A DNA stretch of 45,408 nt from Woeseiaceae bacterium (GCA_013001045.1 JABDNG010000009.1:1-45408); one strand, 5' to 3'. Shown: positions 25,890 to 35,199, counted from the first letter of the stretch. Numbers and translations: made by a program. Notes: generated from the sequence alone by a model not told the origin.

Positions 25890-27342
25890 CAGCGCGAATC
25901 TTTTTCTTAGTGCGAGTTTTCCTGGAGGGCTTGACGGCTGCCTTCAGATCTTTCAACGAGCGCTCGAGGCAGTCAACGAAAAAGTCGATGTCCGGCAAGA
26001 TTTCTCGTGTCGACGTGACATTGAACGACATCTGGCCGTTGTAACTCGGCGTTGCAATGAACAAGCCCATGCCGTTGGCCAAAGGCGCCATGCCAAAGCT
26101 GCCGACCTGACGGGCGCCGTTCATGTACAGCGGCACTTGCGGTCCCGGCACGTTCGAGATGAACAGGTTGCACATCCGAACTGTCGTGCTGGCGCGCAGC
26201 ACGAGGCGGCTGGCCATCACCAACGTTGAAGCAGGTACGTGCTTGCTGAGATCCGTCATCAGTCTTGCGGACATGCCGGCTTTTGCTGCCTTGCTTTGCT
26301 GCGTCGCGTTGTGGACGCAGATCAGGCGATCGATCGGATCCTCCACGTCGGTGCATATTGGCGTTGTCATCGCGGAAATGTCGTTGCCCGGCGTATTGGC
26401 ATCGGATGCGGCGCCTCGACGAGCATTTATAGGCACCCAGGCCACCAATGAGTCATCAGGCAACTCATCATGGTGCTGCAGGTAGTAACGCAGGCCGCCG
26501 CCGCATATCGCCAGAACAACGTCGTTGATCGTGCTGCCCGGAACGGCCTCGCGCACCGCTTTTAAGTCAGCCAGCGGGAACGCTCTCGCATCGAACATTT
26601 TTTGGGCAGACACGGCGCTGTTGAAGCGGGTATCGGGCACGTCATGCTTGTCTTGCTTCTGTGAGCGCAGCGCACTCTGCGCGAGATTATAGACGCCGGG
26701 AACGGCACGCATGACTGCGTCGGTCATGCCGATGGGCGAGCGAATCGTATGCCATGTCGCTCTGACGGCCATGTCGAGCAGGCTGGGTTGCGGGCTGCGC
26801 CGCAGTTTCGCCATATTCAGCGGCATCGCCGGCGTGCCCTTGTTGTCGATGTCGGCCATGGCACCGAAGAAGTCGATGATTGCCGTGCCGTCAACGGCCG
26901 CATGATGAATCTTTGCCGCGATCGCGTAGCTGCCCTTTGGGAGCCAGTCGATGTTGTCGAGGCCCTCGACGACAAACATCTCCCACAGCGGCCGGGTCAT
27001 GTCCAGGGGCCGCGAATGATAGCGCGCCATGTGAATACAGAACTGCCGCCAGTCTCCAGGCTTCGGCAGTCGACCGTGTTGGACGTGATACTCGAGTTCG
27101 AAGTGCTCGTCGTCGACCCAATACGGAAAGTCGAGTTCGAGCGGCACGCGCACGAGCCGCCGCTTGAACAAGGGACTCATGTGCAGACGTCCCTCGATGT
27201 GCCCCAGGATATCCTTGAAGCGAACGACGGCGCTGTCAGGCACCGTCGTCGGATCAAAAATGGCGATTGATGTAACGTGCGTCAGGTTGTCTTCGGATTC
27301 CATGTACAGGAACTGGGCGTCCTGCGGGCTTAGTTGGTCCAT
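25879..27342 (-). CDS. Wax ester synthase / diacylglycerol acyltransferase (WS/DGAT)
   Basis: A 487-residue acyltransferase with the defining HHxxxDG motif as HHAAVDG (residues 146-152). It also has the N-terminal 'LSPQDAQFLYMES' segment, PLWEMFVVEGL, and the C-terminal 'NLFISNVPGPQVPLYMNGARQVG..GMAPLANGMGLFIATPSYNGQMSF' typical of the family. It esterifies acyl-CoA to fatty alcohol or diacylglycerol, forming storage wax esters or triacylglycerol at the inner membrane. The Lys/Arg-rich C-terminus (RKTRTKKKIRAVKA) may bind membrane phosphates. It is the last gene of a three-gene operon after plsB (16 bases between) and the HAD-PlsC gene. Confidence 0.94.
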   Translation of the reverse strand: MDQLSPQDAQFLYMESEDNLTHVTSIAIFDPTTVPDSAVVRFKDILGHIEGRLHMSPLFKRRLVRVPLELDFPYWVDDEHFELEYHVQHGRLPKPGDWRQFCIHMARYHSRPLDMTRPLWEMFVVEGLDNIDWLPKGSYAIAAKIHHAAVDGTAIIDFFGAMADIDNKGTPAMPLNMAKLRRSPQPSLLDMAVRATWHTIRSPIGMTDAVMRAVPGVYNLAQSALRSQKQDKHDVPDTRFNSAVSAQKMFDARAFPLADLKAVREAVPGSTINDVVLAICGGGLRYYLQHHDELPDDSLVAWVPINARRGAASDANTPGNDISAMTTPICTDVEDPIDRLICVHNATQQSKAAKAGMSARLMTDLSKHVPASTLVMASRLVLRASTTVRMCNLFISNVPGPQVPLYMNGARQVGSFGMAPLANGMGLFIATPSYNGQMSFNVTSTREILPDIDFFVDCLERSLKDLKAAVKPSRKTRTKKKIRAVKA

Positions 27343-27358
27343 ATCTTCTATTTCCTAT

Positions 27359-29659
27359 TCAGACAGGCAGCGCGAGCGCCTTTATCTGCTTGAGGCGATG
27401 CATTAACTCGCGGAGACCCTGGCTTGTCTGCACGCGACGCTCTGTGAGCTCGGCATCACCTGCTTGGGCAAGACCCTGATTCTCGATCCATTTATAGCCA
27501 TTTTCAAATAATTGTTTACCGATCGATGCTTCACTGCTGATTCGTTGTCGCAGATAGGCTTCTCTGCCATAGGTAAAACAACGTCGCAGGCAATCATCGG
27601 GATCCAGCGCCTTTTCGGGCGGTGTAATGGCCGCGACGTCGGCGACAACATAGTGCGCCTCTATGAACTGGGTTAGCGTCGCATGCGCGACGAGCGGCCG
27701 AAGGGTGCGTAGCAACCTGATCGCATATTCGGCCTCCTCTGCCAGCTTGTCCTCCCAGTCGGGCGCATATCGCCGCAGCTCCTCGCCAAGTTCATGGTGA
27801 AACTCTTCGCGCGGCGCGTAGAAGAATTCGAATTTGAACAGGTCCCGAAGCCGATCCACCTCCTGCCAGAACGCTTGCAGGGGAGCCGCCTGCTCCGTTG
27901 AGGCACGCAGCAATGCCAATTCTGCGATGGCCTTCGTAACGAAATGGTGAATCGTAGTGTTGCGGTAGTAATTCGCCACAGCATGCTGCTTCGGTGCGAT
28001 CGCGTAGACCTCCTCGGGACCGTCGTCATAGCGCGTTAGCATGCCGTTATCTACCAGCACCTGGGCCATGGCCGCCAGCTCCGCTTCGTTTTCGATCTCG
28101 AAATGGCGTGTGATCCTGATATTCCTGGCGTTGGCCCATAACACGACTTCCTTAATCTCAACTGCCAGTTCGTGACGTGTTAACGCGCGGGGCGAACTGC
28201 CCAGAAGCAGCATCGTTGCCAGTGAGGCCAGAGTAATTGGCGTCACTCGATTGGCCTCGACACCTACCTGGAGCGCAAGTTTGGCCAAAGCGAGCCGGTC
28301 CTCGCCTGACGGCACTTCTTCGAGCACGACAGGCTCGCCAAAGTTCATATAAATCTTCCCCATCGGCTTGTTCAGGCTGCGCATATAACCAAGGAACCAA
28401 CGCAAGCTCTCCGGGCGCTTCTTGAGGCCAGACTGTTCCCTTGCATAGTCGCGAACATCACTTATCAAGTCGTAGTTCAGCGCGACCGGGATGATATGTA
28501 AATGATGTGCATCGTTGGCGTGTGCCGCGTCAAGAACGTATTTCAATATCCCGTATTTCGGCGGCATGAGTTTTCCGACTCTGGAGCGCGTCCCTTCGAA
28601 TGCCCAGCTTAAGGGAAAATTCTTCTCCATCAGGTAGCCGATGTACTGTCGCAAAATCAGTTTGTAGAGCAGGTCGTCCTGGAAGCTGCGCCTGATAAAA
28701 ATGACGCCAGCGCGGCGCGCAAGGAAGCCGAGTCCGGCAAAGGCCATATTCACGCCACCCATCGTATGCAGCGCTGGAAAATCATGGTCGAACATCACTT
28801 TATTCAGGGCTGGGAAATCAACATGGGTCTTATGGGTACAGAGCATTGCCGTCGGGTGCTGCTTGCTGATTTCCCGAACGCGCTGCAAGCTGGTTTCGTC
28901 TACAACGATCTCTTTGTCGTATCCCAACGTGGAAATCTTGCGATTGAGCAGGTAACTCATGTCCAGCCAGAATGCCTGGGGTACCGAGATCAACTCCTTG
29001 AATATGACATCGGCCTCGGCTTTGAGGTCGCTAGTCGAGCGGCCTGTTTGAGCACTCAGATCCTGCAGCGCATCCACGAATTCACGGCGCGATTTCAGGT
29101 TATGAGCGACGTGTCGAGGCACCTTGTAGCGGCTGCCGCGCAAGCGTCGTTCCGCGATGTCGAGCGCGATGCCTGCCTGTCCCGCCACGAACTGGGCCAG
29201 CTGATCGCGATCCGGTGTCGCGCCAAGTCGATGCTCTAATCGCTGCCGTAATTCTGCGAGTGTCGCCGGCTTGCCGCTAATGCACTTGGCTCGCATCGGA
29301 TGTTTCTTGAGGATATATCGCGTCCGCATTGGCCCCGGGCGCCTGGGACTGCCGAACAAGAGATCCCGCAACCTGGGCGTCGTGCCTTTGACGTCCAGTC
29401 CTTTCAGCCAAACAACACGCACGGGCACAACCAGTGTGTCGTCTGTCACGTTCGGGACGCTGAATAATTTTCCGGCCGGAAGACTCTCTGGAGATTCTGC
29501 GAGCGGCAGCACGACATGCTGGACCGATCCTGAATAATCTTGCTTCTTGCGCTCGCGCTCCAACCACGCCTGGAGGTGCTGCTGCTCTACGCGGTGCGCG
29601 GCATCCAGCACAATGAGTACGTTATCGGTGTCATCGGTCGGCCAGGGGCTGACCTTCAC
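27359..29659 (-). CDS. plsB: Glycerol-3-phosphate 1-O-acyltransferase PlsB
   Basis: A 766-residue acyltransferase with the PlsB layout: acyltransferase block I HKTHVD (His276, Asp281), block II around GVIFIRRSFQDD, block III FEGTRSR and block IV HIIPVALNYD. These sit inside long N- and C-terminal helical regions, as in E. coli PlsB (807 residues) and mycobacterial PlsB2. It acylates glycerol-3-phosphate at sn-1, the first step of phospholipid and triacylglycerol synthesis. Its ATG overlaps the stop of the HAD-PlsC gene (ATGA at 29656-29659), so the first two acylation enzymes are translationally coupled. Confidence 0.93.
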   Translation of the reverse strand: MKVSPWPTDDTDNVLIVLDAAHRVEQQHLQAWLERERKKQDYSGSVQHVVLPLAESPESLPAGKLFSVPNVTDDTLVVPVRVVWLKGLDVKGTTPRLRDLLFGSPRRPGPMRTRYILKKHPMRAKCISGKPATLAELRQRLEHRLGATPDRDQLAQFVAGQAGIALDIAERRLRGSRYKVPRHVAHNLKSRREFVDALQDLSAQTGRSTSDLKAEADVIFKELISVPQAFWLDMSYLLNRKISTLGYDKEIVVDETSLQRVREISKQHPTAMLCTHKTHVDFPALNKVMFDHDFPALHTMGGVNMAFAGLGFLARRAGVIFIRRSFQDDLLYKLILRQYIGYLMEKNFPLSWAFEGTRSRVGKLMPPKYGILKYVLDAAHANDAHHLHIIPVALNYDLISDVRDYAREQSGLKKRPESLRWFLGYMRSLNKPMGKIYMNFGEPVVLEEVPSGEDRLALAKLALQVGVEANRVTPITLASLATMLLLGSSPRALTRHELAVEIKEVVLWANARNIRITRHFEIENEAELAAMAQVLVDNGMLTRYDDGPEEVYAIAPKQHAVANYYRNTTIHHFVTKAIAELALLRASTEQAAPLQAFWQEVDRLRDLFKFEFFYAPREEFHHELGEELRRYAPDWEDKLAEEAEYAIRLLRTLRPLVAHATLTQFIEAHYVVADVAAITPPEKALDPDDCLRRCFTYGREAYLRQRISSEASIGKQLFENGYKWIENQGLAQAGDAELTERRVQTSQGLRELMHRLKQIKALALPV

Positions 29660-31152
29660 TCACGCGCTCCACCCGCAGAAACGTCGGTCAGCACAGCTCT
29701 GGACGACAGCGATTTTCTTGACTCAGGATCTTGTTCGAGTGCTCGCAAATACATAGCCCTTACATCGGCTACGTGCTTGTCGATGGTGGCCGCGGACCAC
29801 TTGCTGGTATCAATCGGCGGCAATACCTCGACCTCGACAGTACCCGGGTGATAGAGAATGTCGCCTTTCGGCTGCACGTCGCCGGAATTTTGAATAACGA
29901 TGGGCACAATTGGCACGCCTGCCTGCATTGCGAGATGAAATGCGCCCTTCTTGAAATCCGCAAGCCTGATGGTGGGTGCGCGTGTGCCCTCCGGAGAAAG
30001 ACAAACCGACTTGCCCTCGACACGCATGGCGTCGACGAGCGGTTTCATCGCCTCAATAGCGCTTGCCGAGTTTCGTCGGTCTATCAGCACGACGCCGGCG
30101 GCCTCCATGACGCGACCGATCACAGGCATGTCACGAATCTCGCGTTTGCCGACGCCTGTGATATCGCGGCGCAGCAGGCGCGCGATGATGACCATATCGA
30201 CATTGCTCTGGTGATTGAATATGAAAACCGCGGGCCGATGTGACCACAAGTGTTGCTCGCCCTTGACCTTGAGATTCAGGCCGATGAGCGCGCTCGCCGT
30301 GTCCGCAAACACCGACACGGAGAAGTTCAGTGCGTCCCGCCTTGAACCTGTAAGGGCCCAAATGGGCAGGCCGGCAAAGAAAGAGCCGACGAGGCTGGCT
30401 GGCACGAGCAAGGATCGTATCCAGTCTGTAACATGCGTATGCCCGCGACTACCGAATCGACGTACCGGCCAGCCTCTGTTTTCGGCGATGGCAAGCAGCT
30501 TCTTGTTCGGATTCAGCGGCCGGGGATTACCCACTCGCTCAAGTAGCAGAATATCGTCATCGCTGTCCGAGTAGAAGAAACTCTGGTCGAGGTCGACGCC
30601 AAACTTTTCGACCAGCGATTCGGCGGCAGTGACCTTGCCCGGACCGAAACACGTGGGCCTGACAACGGCCCCGGTAAACGCTCCTTTCTTAACTTCCAGG
30701 TGCGTACAAAGGACGTGTTCGATGTTGAGGTCGTGCGCGGCCGGCTCGACCTGGTACGGCGTCGCCGAGGAAATAATTGCGACAGTGTGCCCCTTCCGCA
30801 GATGGGCCTCGACCAGCGCTCGTGATTCCGGGTATATCTGGCGGGCGATGTGCGACTGGAACAACTCGCGACCGAAAGCCGCATAGCTGTCCTCGCGAAT
30901 ACCGCGCAGAAACTGTGCCATTCCGAGCATCATGGCGGAAAAACCCATCTTGCCGAGGCCGAAGCTGGCCATGGCACCCAACAGTTCGACGAGTTCGCGA
31001 GGCGACAGGTGGCCACGCTTGATCTGCTCCTCGAGGAACGCAAAAGCGGAGTACCCGGATATTACGGTGCCATCGAAATCAAAAAAGGCGCCGATCTGCG
31101 GCCCATCGGGCAGCTTCAAAACCTCGGCAACGACATCCTGGTGCGGCAACAT
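29656..31152 (-). CDS. Bifunctional HAD-IB phosphatase / 1-acylglycerol-3-phosphate acyltransferase (PlsC-type)
   Basis: A 498-residue two-domain protein. Residues ~20-230 are a HAD-IB hydrolase (DFDGT with Asp25 and Asp27, IISSATPYQVEP, FYSDSDDDILLL). Residues ~290-470 are a PlsC domain (NHQSNVD for HxxxxD, PEGTRAPT, VPIVPIVIQNSG). This fusion is known from mycobacterial PlsC-like proteins and related bacterial genes. The PlsC part makes phosphatidate; the HAD part could act as a phosphatase, for instance yielding diacylglycerol for WS/DGAT (inference). The start at 31152 has AGGAG seven bases upstream, so an in-frame start at 31176 is rejected. It is the first gene of the operon with plsB and WS/DGAT. 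Confidence 0.92.
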   Translation of the reverse strand: MLPHQDVVAEVLKLPDGPQIGAFFDFDGTVISGYSAFAFLEEQIKRGHLSPRELVELLGAMASFGLGKMGFSAMMLGMAQFLRGIREDSYAAFGRELFQSHIARQIYPESRALVEAHLRKGHTVAIISSATPYQVEPAAHDLNIEHVLCTHLEVKKGAFTGAVVRPTCFGPGKVTAAESLVEKFGVDLDQSFFYSDSDDDILLLERVGNPRPLNPNKKLLAIAENRGWPVRRFGSRGHTHVTDWIRSLLVPASLVGSFFAGLPIWALTGSRRDALNFSVSVFADTASALIGLNLKVKGEQHLWSHRPAVFIFNHQSNVDMVIIARLLRRDITGVGKREIRDMPVIGRVMEAAGVVLIDRRNSASAIEAMKPLVDAMRVEGKSVCLSPEGTRAPTIRLADFKKGAFHLAMQAGVPIVPIVIQNSGDVQPKGDILYHPGTVEVEVLPPIDTSKWSAATIDKHVADVRAMYLRALEQDPESRKSLSSRAVLTDVSAGGARE

Positions 31153-31218
31153 GAAAAATCTCCTGCGAACCCTCAATCATACAGGCGTTTTGCCTGCAAA
31201 TGTTGAACGCCCGGCTCG

Positions 31219-31830
31219 CTATTGGCAAATGATTGCCACCTTGCGAGAGGCCGCCTCGATGTCCTCGTCCGATGACGCCGCCAATAGCTGATCCTTGGCG
31301 GCATGACACTGTTCTGCGTCACGTTGATGGCTCTGCTCGATGTTCCTTGCGGGGCCGTTCTCACACAGCACCTTGGCGACGCGCCGAATGTTCGCATATT
31401 CACCACGCTCGACCGACACACAATCGCCTCGCAGCAAATAGCCTTTCTCTGTTATGAACTGCGAGATGCTGTCATCGGCAAATTGGAGCCGATAACTGTA
31501 GCCCAGACGATCCCCCTCAAGGGCCCTGGTTGCCAGCGCACCGAGCGCTGCGCCGCCGACACCGCTGGCGACGCGACGGCCCGTCGATTTGTTGCCGGAC
31601 AGGATCAGCCCGGTAAAGCCGCCGACCATTGCGCCCGCAGGAGCCGCCGAAGGCATTTTGACCCGTTCTACATCGACGACTTCTGCATAACGGATTCGCA
31701 GCTCGTAACCCCTGGCTTTCCCTGCCGATGAACTTGCGCAAGCGGCGATTAACAGAGCGCCAACGCCGACGCCGACGAGCAGCAGGCGTTGCACAATAAT
31801 TGAGTTCAGACCGGATGTAAGTTGTTTCAT
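31219..31830 (-). CDS. Glycine-zipper outer-membrane-type lipoprotein
   Basis: A 203-residue lipoprotein. The signal segment LLLVGVGVGALLIAAC gives a lipobox with Cys31. The middle holds a SlyB/Pcp-like glycine zipper (APAGAMVGGFTGLILSGN, then VASGVGGAALGALATRALEG), and a C-terminal domain contains three or four Cys. The position and spacing of the zipper resemble the 17-kDa surface antigen/SlyB group, though the C-terminal ~90 residues are longer and not familiar. GAGG lies ten bases before the ATG. It lies in a minus-strand run of envelope genes, 39 bases after the DUF2238 gene. Confidence 0.75.
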   Translation of the reverse strand: MKQLTSGLNSIIVQRLLLVGVGVGALLIAACASSSAGKARGYELRIRYAEVVDVERVKMPSAAPAGAMVGGFTGLILSGNKSTGRRVASGVGGAALGALATRALEGDRLGYSYRLQFADDSISQFITEKGYLLRGDCVSVERGEYANIRRVAKVLCENGPARNIEQSHQRDAEQCHAAKDQLLAASSDEDIEAASRKVAIICQ

Positions 31831-31869
31831 TTGTTTATGACCTCTTATCGTAGTTCTGTCGCAAGCTTG

Positions 31870-32535
31870 CTAATCGTGCTTGCGTAGTTTGAAAAGGCGA
31901 GGGTTGGAATTAATGAAAGCTGCGATCCATCTTTCCAGAAAGGAACTGCTTCCGGCCTTGCTGAGATAGCTCCACCCGATCAACGATATAAGGATTGCGC
32001 CTCCCGTATCGATGATCAGGTCCCACATCGTGTCAATCAGGCCGCTCTTCTGCATATTCAAGCCAAAGAGCTGGTCCATTGCAAATTCGAAAATCTCCCA
32101 GATGGCCCCCATTCCGACCGCGAACATAAACGCAAAAAGCGCGACAAACCGTGGCTGCATGTGCAGGTCGACATCGTCTCTTTCGTTCAGCACGTAAACG
32201 AGCAGAAAACCAAGGATGCCGAGCAGGAATCCCGAGCCGGCATGCAGAATTGCGTCCCACCACCAAAAGCGAACGTAGTAACCGCGAACCTCACCTAGAA
32301 AGAGCGAGGCATAAATAAAAACGACCGCCAGAACTTCGAATTCCGGTGGAATCTGTACCGTGAATCGCCGACCGAGGATCAATGGCAAGAATGTAACGAC
32401 GATGATTCCACTGGTTGCGATTGCAGCGAGCCAGCGGCCCTGCCATGCAGCCAGTGCCACGCCGATAAGCAACGTCACCTGCAGAAACAGCGTCAGGCGT
32501 TTGTGTATGCTCGATAATTGCTGGAAAGAGTCCAT
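31870..32535 (-). CDS. DUF2238 (YjdF-like) integral membrane protein
   Basis: A 221-residue protein with about six hydrophobic helices. The family signature is clear: GYYVRFWWWDAILHAGSG, then AVGMGAIWEIFEFAMDQLFG and LIDTMWDLIIDTGGAIL, with conserved Trp, His, Glu and Asp residues inside or next to helices. E. coli YjdF belongs to this family; its function is unknown. The conserved acidic and His residues in membrane helices suggest a transporter or enzyme, but nothing more can be said. It starts 24 bases after the upstream exported-protein gene and is likely co-transcribed with it. Confidence 0.85.
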   Translation of the reverse strand: MDSFQQLSSIHKRLTLFLQVTLLIGVALAAWQGRWLAAIATSGIIVVTFLPLILGRRFTVQIPPEFEVLAVVFIYASLFLGEVRGYYVRFWWWDAILHAGSGFLLGILGFLLVYVLNERDDVDLHMQPRFVALFAFMFAVGMGAIWEIFEFAMDQLFGLNMQKSGLIDTMWDLIIDTGGAILISLIGWSYLSKAGSSSFLERWIAAFINSNPRLFKLRKHD

Positions 32536-32559
32536 CTGTGCCGTACACTCCGCAGCGAA

Positions 32560-33237
32560 TCAGGCGCCAGGCTCACTCAAGGGCAATACTATAGGCCGGT
32601 CGATGGTCTTACCCAGTTTCTGCAACAGTTTTTCCGCCTGCAACAGCGGTTTTTCACGATACGCGGCCCTAACTGACTCTTTGTCCTGCAGTCGATCGGC
32701 GAGCTCTCGCAAATCATCGAGAGTCTTCTGGACGTTGCCGCTGATCCTCGAATTGCTCCATAGCACCGCGCGTTCGAGGTGGTGTGTCGTCGCCCAGAGA
32801 TACAGGCCCGCGTTTCGATTCTGGCCACCAACACGCGAGCGTCGCGCCATATCGAGAAAGTGCTGGGCAAGCAACCAGTGCGCGCGGCTGAACAGGGAGT
32901 CCAGGTCCTCAGCCGTCACGGTCGCGTCGTCGATATGCACGGATATCCACGCCATCCTCGTGGAGACGTCAGCCAGTCTCTCAGCAATGGCGGGCAGGGC
33001 GCGGCTTGCTTCGACGGTCAGGTAGCTTGCACTTGTTGCGAGGTCTGTCGATGCTCTGTCAAATTGCCGCCTGATAAACGCAGCGCGGATATCACGAAAG
33101 CGTCGTGACGGGACGTCGTAAAAGGCCACCCACAGGTTCTCATCCATCGTGACGACCGGCTGATCGACATCAGTTTCCGATAACGCCTGCGGCGTTACTG
33201 CGAGTGTCGCAACAATGAAGAGTGTCTTGTAGCGCAT
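32560..33237 (-). CDS. Exported helical protein of unknown function
   Basis: A 225-residue protein with a Sec signal peptide (MRYKTLFIVATLAVTPQALSE). The mature part is nearly all helix with many Arg and Ala residues: FRDIRAAFIRRQFDRASTDLATSASYL, LDSLFSRAHWLLAQHFLDMARRS and LYLWATTHHLERAVLWS. The His/Trp-rich 'HWLLAQHFLDMAR' and 'TTHHLERA' helices could hold a metal or haem, but no CxxCH is present. The start at 33237 has AGGAGG eight bases upstream; an upstream start at 33276 is rejected. The overall pattern loosely recalls YfdX-type periplasmic proteins, not firmly. It lies 40 bases after the PurD-like gene. Confidence 0.65.
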   Translation of the reverse strand: MRYKTLFIVATLAVTPQALSETDVDQPVVTMDENLWVAFYDVPSRRFRDIRAAFIRRQFDRASTDLATSASYLTVEASRALPAIAERLADVSTRMAWISVHIDDATVTAEDLDSLFSRAHWLLAQHFLDMARRSRVGGQNRNAGLYLWATTHHLERAVLWSNSRISGNVQKTLDDLRELADRLQDKESVRAAYREKPLLQAEKLLQKLGKTIDRPIVLPLSEPGA

Positions 33238-33277
33238 CGAACATTCCTCCTGAAGGAATCTACCTACTCGTCGCAAA

Positions 33278-34573
33278 TCAATTTTCTCTCAAATAGCCCC
33301 ATGTGTGTAGCTTGTCATGATCTTCGAACCATCGATCGCCGATGTCCTTACGGTAGTACATGTTAGGAATCAGGATATTCTTGACCCGCTGATATGCCTG
33401 CGCTTGAGCCTGTTTCACCGAGGCGCCGGACCCTGTCACGATTAGTACGACACCGGAACTGCCGGTTATGACCCATTCGCCGTTGATCAGCTTCACATCT
33501 TCGATATGGACTCCGTCGATATTCGGTTTTCGAAAGATGATAACCCGATCTTTGGAGTTCGCTTCGAACGTCTTGGGGTCGTCGTAAGGAAACGGCGGCA
33601 CGACGATCCGCAGTCCGATTTGAAACCCACGCCTGGTCTTGAACCTGGTCAATGACCCGTCGGCCATCCCTGACAAGAATTCGCTTACCGGAATGCCGAG
33701 GCCATCGGCCTGGATAGAGATAGTCGGATAACCAAAACGCGCCGTGAACTCCAGGGGGTAAATGCCGTTGCCATTCACGATGCAGTTCACGTCGATGTAG
33801 CCAACATAACCTTCTTCCGCCAGTCGAGACTCCAGCTTTCCCAGCGTCTCGCGAAAGATACGATTCGGCTTGCTCCAGTACATGCAGGTTCCCATTTCGC
33901 CTGTCGCCGGACCAATGTCGCCAGGAAACAGCAATTTGTGCTCGAAATTGACGTTGATCGGCTCCATGAAGGTCGCGCCGTTAAAAAAACCACCGACTGC
34001 GATCTCAACGCCCTTGACTCGCCGTTGGAGCTGGAAAATTTTCACTGTATCCGCGTAGACGGCCTTGTACGATTCGAGTACGTGCACGACATCTTTGCCG
34101 TCGTCTTCATGACCGACAAACAAGAGCCGCTTGATGTTCTGCGCTTCACCGCTCGGCTTGATGACATACGCGGCTGGATTTGCGTTGACGTACGCGATCG
34201 CCGAGTCGAAGTTGGTGAACTCCTGGAACGGAATGATCGAAATACCGTGACGCTTGAGTTCGTTCTGACCAAACGTTCGGTCATCTTCCAGCTTGTCCGT
34301 GTAGGGTGTACCGCCGATGACATGCTTGCCGCTGTCACGCAGCCGCTTGGCATGCTCTCCCTGGCCCATCACATCGTCGAATACTACGACGTCGGCCCAA
34401 TCGACATGGCTTTCCCAGTCGTCCACTTTCGGCACAAAGCCATCCGCGATCGAACGCTCCGATTCATTGCCGATAAAGTACTTTACTTGCTGGCCCTCTT
34501 TGCAGACCTGCCAGGCGATATCGCCGATCAGGCCATCAAGAGACACAAACAGAAACTTTTGGGAGGCGCTCAT
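33278..34573 (-). CDS. PurD-like ATP-grasp ligase
   Basis: A 431-residue ATP-grasp protein with the length and order of phosphoribosylamine-glycine ligase. It has an N-terminal Rossmann-like domain, an ATP-grasp core (AAYVIKPSGEAQNIKRLLFVG; VKGVEIAVGGFFNGATFM; GEMGTCMYWSKPNRIF; GYVGYIDVNCIVNGNGIYPLEFTARFGYPT) and a C-terminal domain. The 'GSGGREHA' phosphoribosylamine-binding loop of true PurD is absent; the N-terminus reads FVSLDGLIGDIAWQVCKEG instead. No other purine gene is near. It therefore probably joins a different amine and carboxylate. It is upstream of exported-protein genes on the same strand. Confidence 0.75.
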   Translation of the reverse strand: MSASQKFLFVSLDGLIGDIAWQVCKEGQQVKYFIGNESERSIADGFVPKVDDWESHVDWADVVVFDDVMGQGEHAKRLRDSGKHVIGGTPYTDKLEDDRTFGQNELKRHGISIIPFQEFTNFDSAIAYVNANPAAYVIKPSGEAQNIKRLLFVGHEDDGKDVVHVLESYKAVYADTVKIFQLQRRVKGVEIAVGGFFNGATFMEPINVNFEHKLLFPGDIGPATGEMGTCMYWSKPNRIFRETLGKLESRLAEEGYVGYIDVNCIVNGNGIYPLEFTARFGYPTISIQADGLGIPVSEFLSGMADGSLTRFKTRRGFQIGLRIVVPPFPYDDPKTFEANSKDRVIIFRKPNIDGVHIEDVKLINGEWVITGSSGVVLIVTGSGASVKQAQAQAYQRVKNILIPNMYYRKDIGDRWFEDHDKLHTWGYLREN

Positions 34574-34667
34574 CAGTAGAATTCCCGAATGAATTCGCTG
34601 ATGCTAGCCGAATTCAAGTGCGAGCGGCGCCACCGAATGCATGGCGACGCCGCACCGAAAGAGTTGT

Positions 34668-35165
34668 TTACGCACGCAGCCTGCGAAGTAAGCCAGCTCC
34701 ACCCAGAGAAATCAGGCCAAGCAGAAGAATCGCGGGCAAGGAGCTTGCCGTTGATGGCAGTGTCGCTGGTTGTGCCTCGGCAACGGGCTCCGCGCGCCTT
34801 TTTTGCAGCGAAACGACCGGGTCGGGCATACGAATCTGCGTGACAACGACCTGATCAGGACTCTGCGTGAACCTAATCATAATTTTGTCTCCGCGGCGTA
34901 AGTCGCGTAACCTGGCCTCCTTACCCTCGACGGTAACTCGCGCGTTCGCGGGAACTGTAAACTGTCGTGTTTGGCCGCGTTGATCGCCCTTAACGGTAAT
35001 GGTTCGCGCAAGCGGCTTCACGCGAATGATCTCCGCGGTAACGAATTCCTGATTAACAATATGAGCATCCGAAAGGATGCTGTCGTCCGATTGCGCCAGC
35101 GTTGCGGCCGGATACCAGGTACTCAGTACAAGTAACGCGGTCGTTCCTAGAATAATCTTTTTCAT
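34668..35165 (-). CDS. Secreted sortase substrate with C-terminal LPSTA sorting signal
   Basis: A 165-residue protein. The Sec signal peptide is MKKIILGTTALLVLSTWYPA with probable cleavage after Ala24. The mature part is a small beta-rich domain (~40-115: VTAEIIRVKPLARTITVKG, VPANARVTVEGKEARLRDLRRGDKIMIRF). The C-terminus is a textbook tripartite sorting signal: LPSTA at 136-140, a hydrophobic helix 142-160 and the basic tail RRLRA. The start at 35165 has GAAGGA six bases upstream. The sortase gene lies directly upstream (35 bases), so enzyme and substrate pair by motif and position. Class D sortases use LPNTA-like signals, which LPSTA resembles. In a Gram-negative cell the anchoring partner is unknown. 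Confidence 0.82.
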   Translation of the reverse strand: MKKIILGTTALLVLSTWYPAATLAQSDDSILSDAHIVNQEFVTAEIIRVKPLARTITVKGDQRGQTRQFTVPANARVTVEGKEARLRDLRRGDKIMIRFTQSPDQVVVTQIRMPDPVVSLQKRRAEPVAEAQPATLPSTASSLPAILLLGLISLGGAGLLRRLRA

Positions 35166-35199
35166 GCTGTTTCCTTCATCGTATTTAACATTGAGTAAA

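Noticed and set aside
31182..31196. CAGGC-GTTTT-GCCTG hairpin between the glycine-zipper and HAD-PlsC genes as a terminator
   Set aside because: The stem is only 5 bp and no T-run follows on either strand.
32360..33025. 221-codon plus-strand frame
   Set aside because: It spans two clear minus-strand genes with signal peptide or membrane segments; its own translation is Arg/Ser-rich without motifs.
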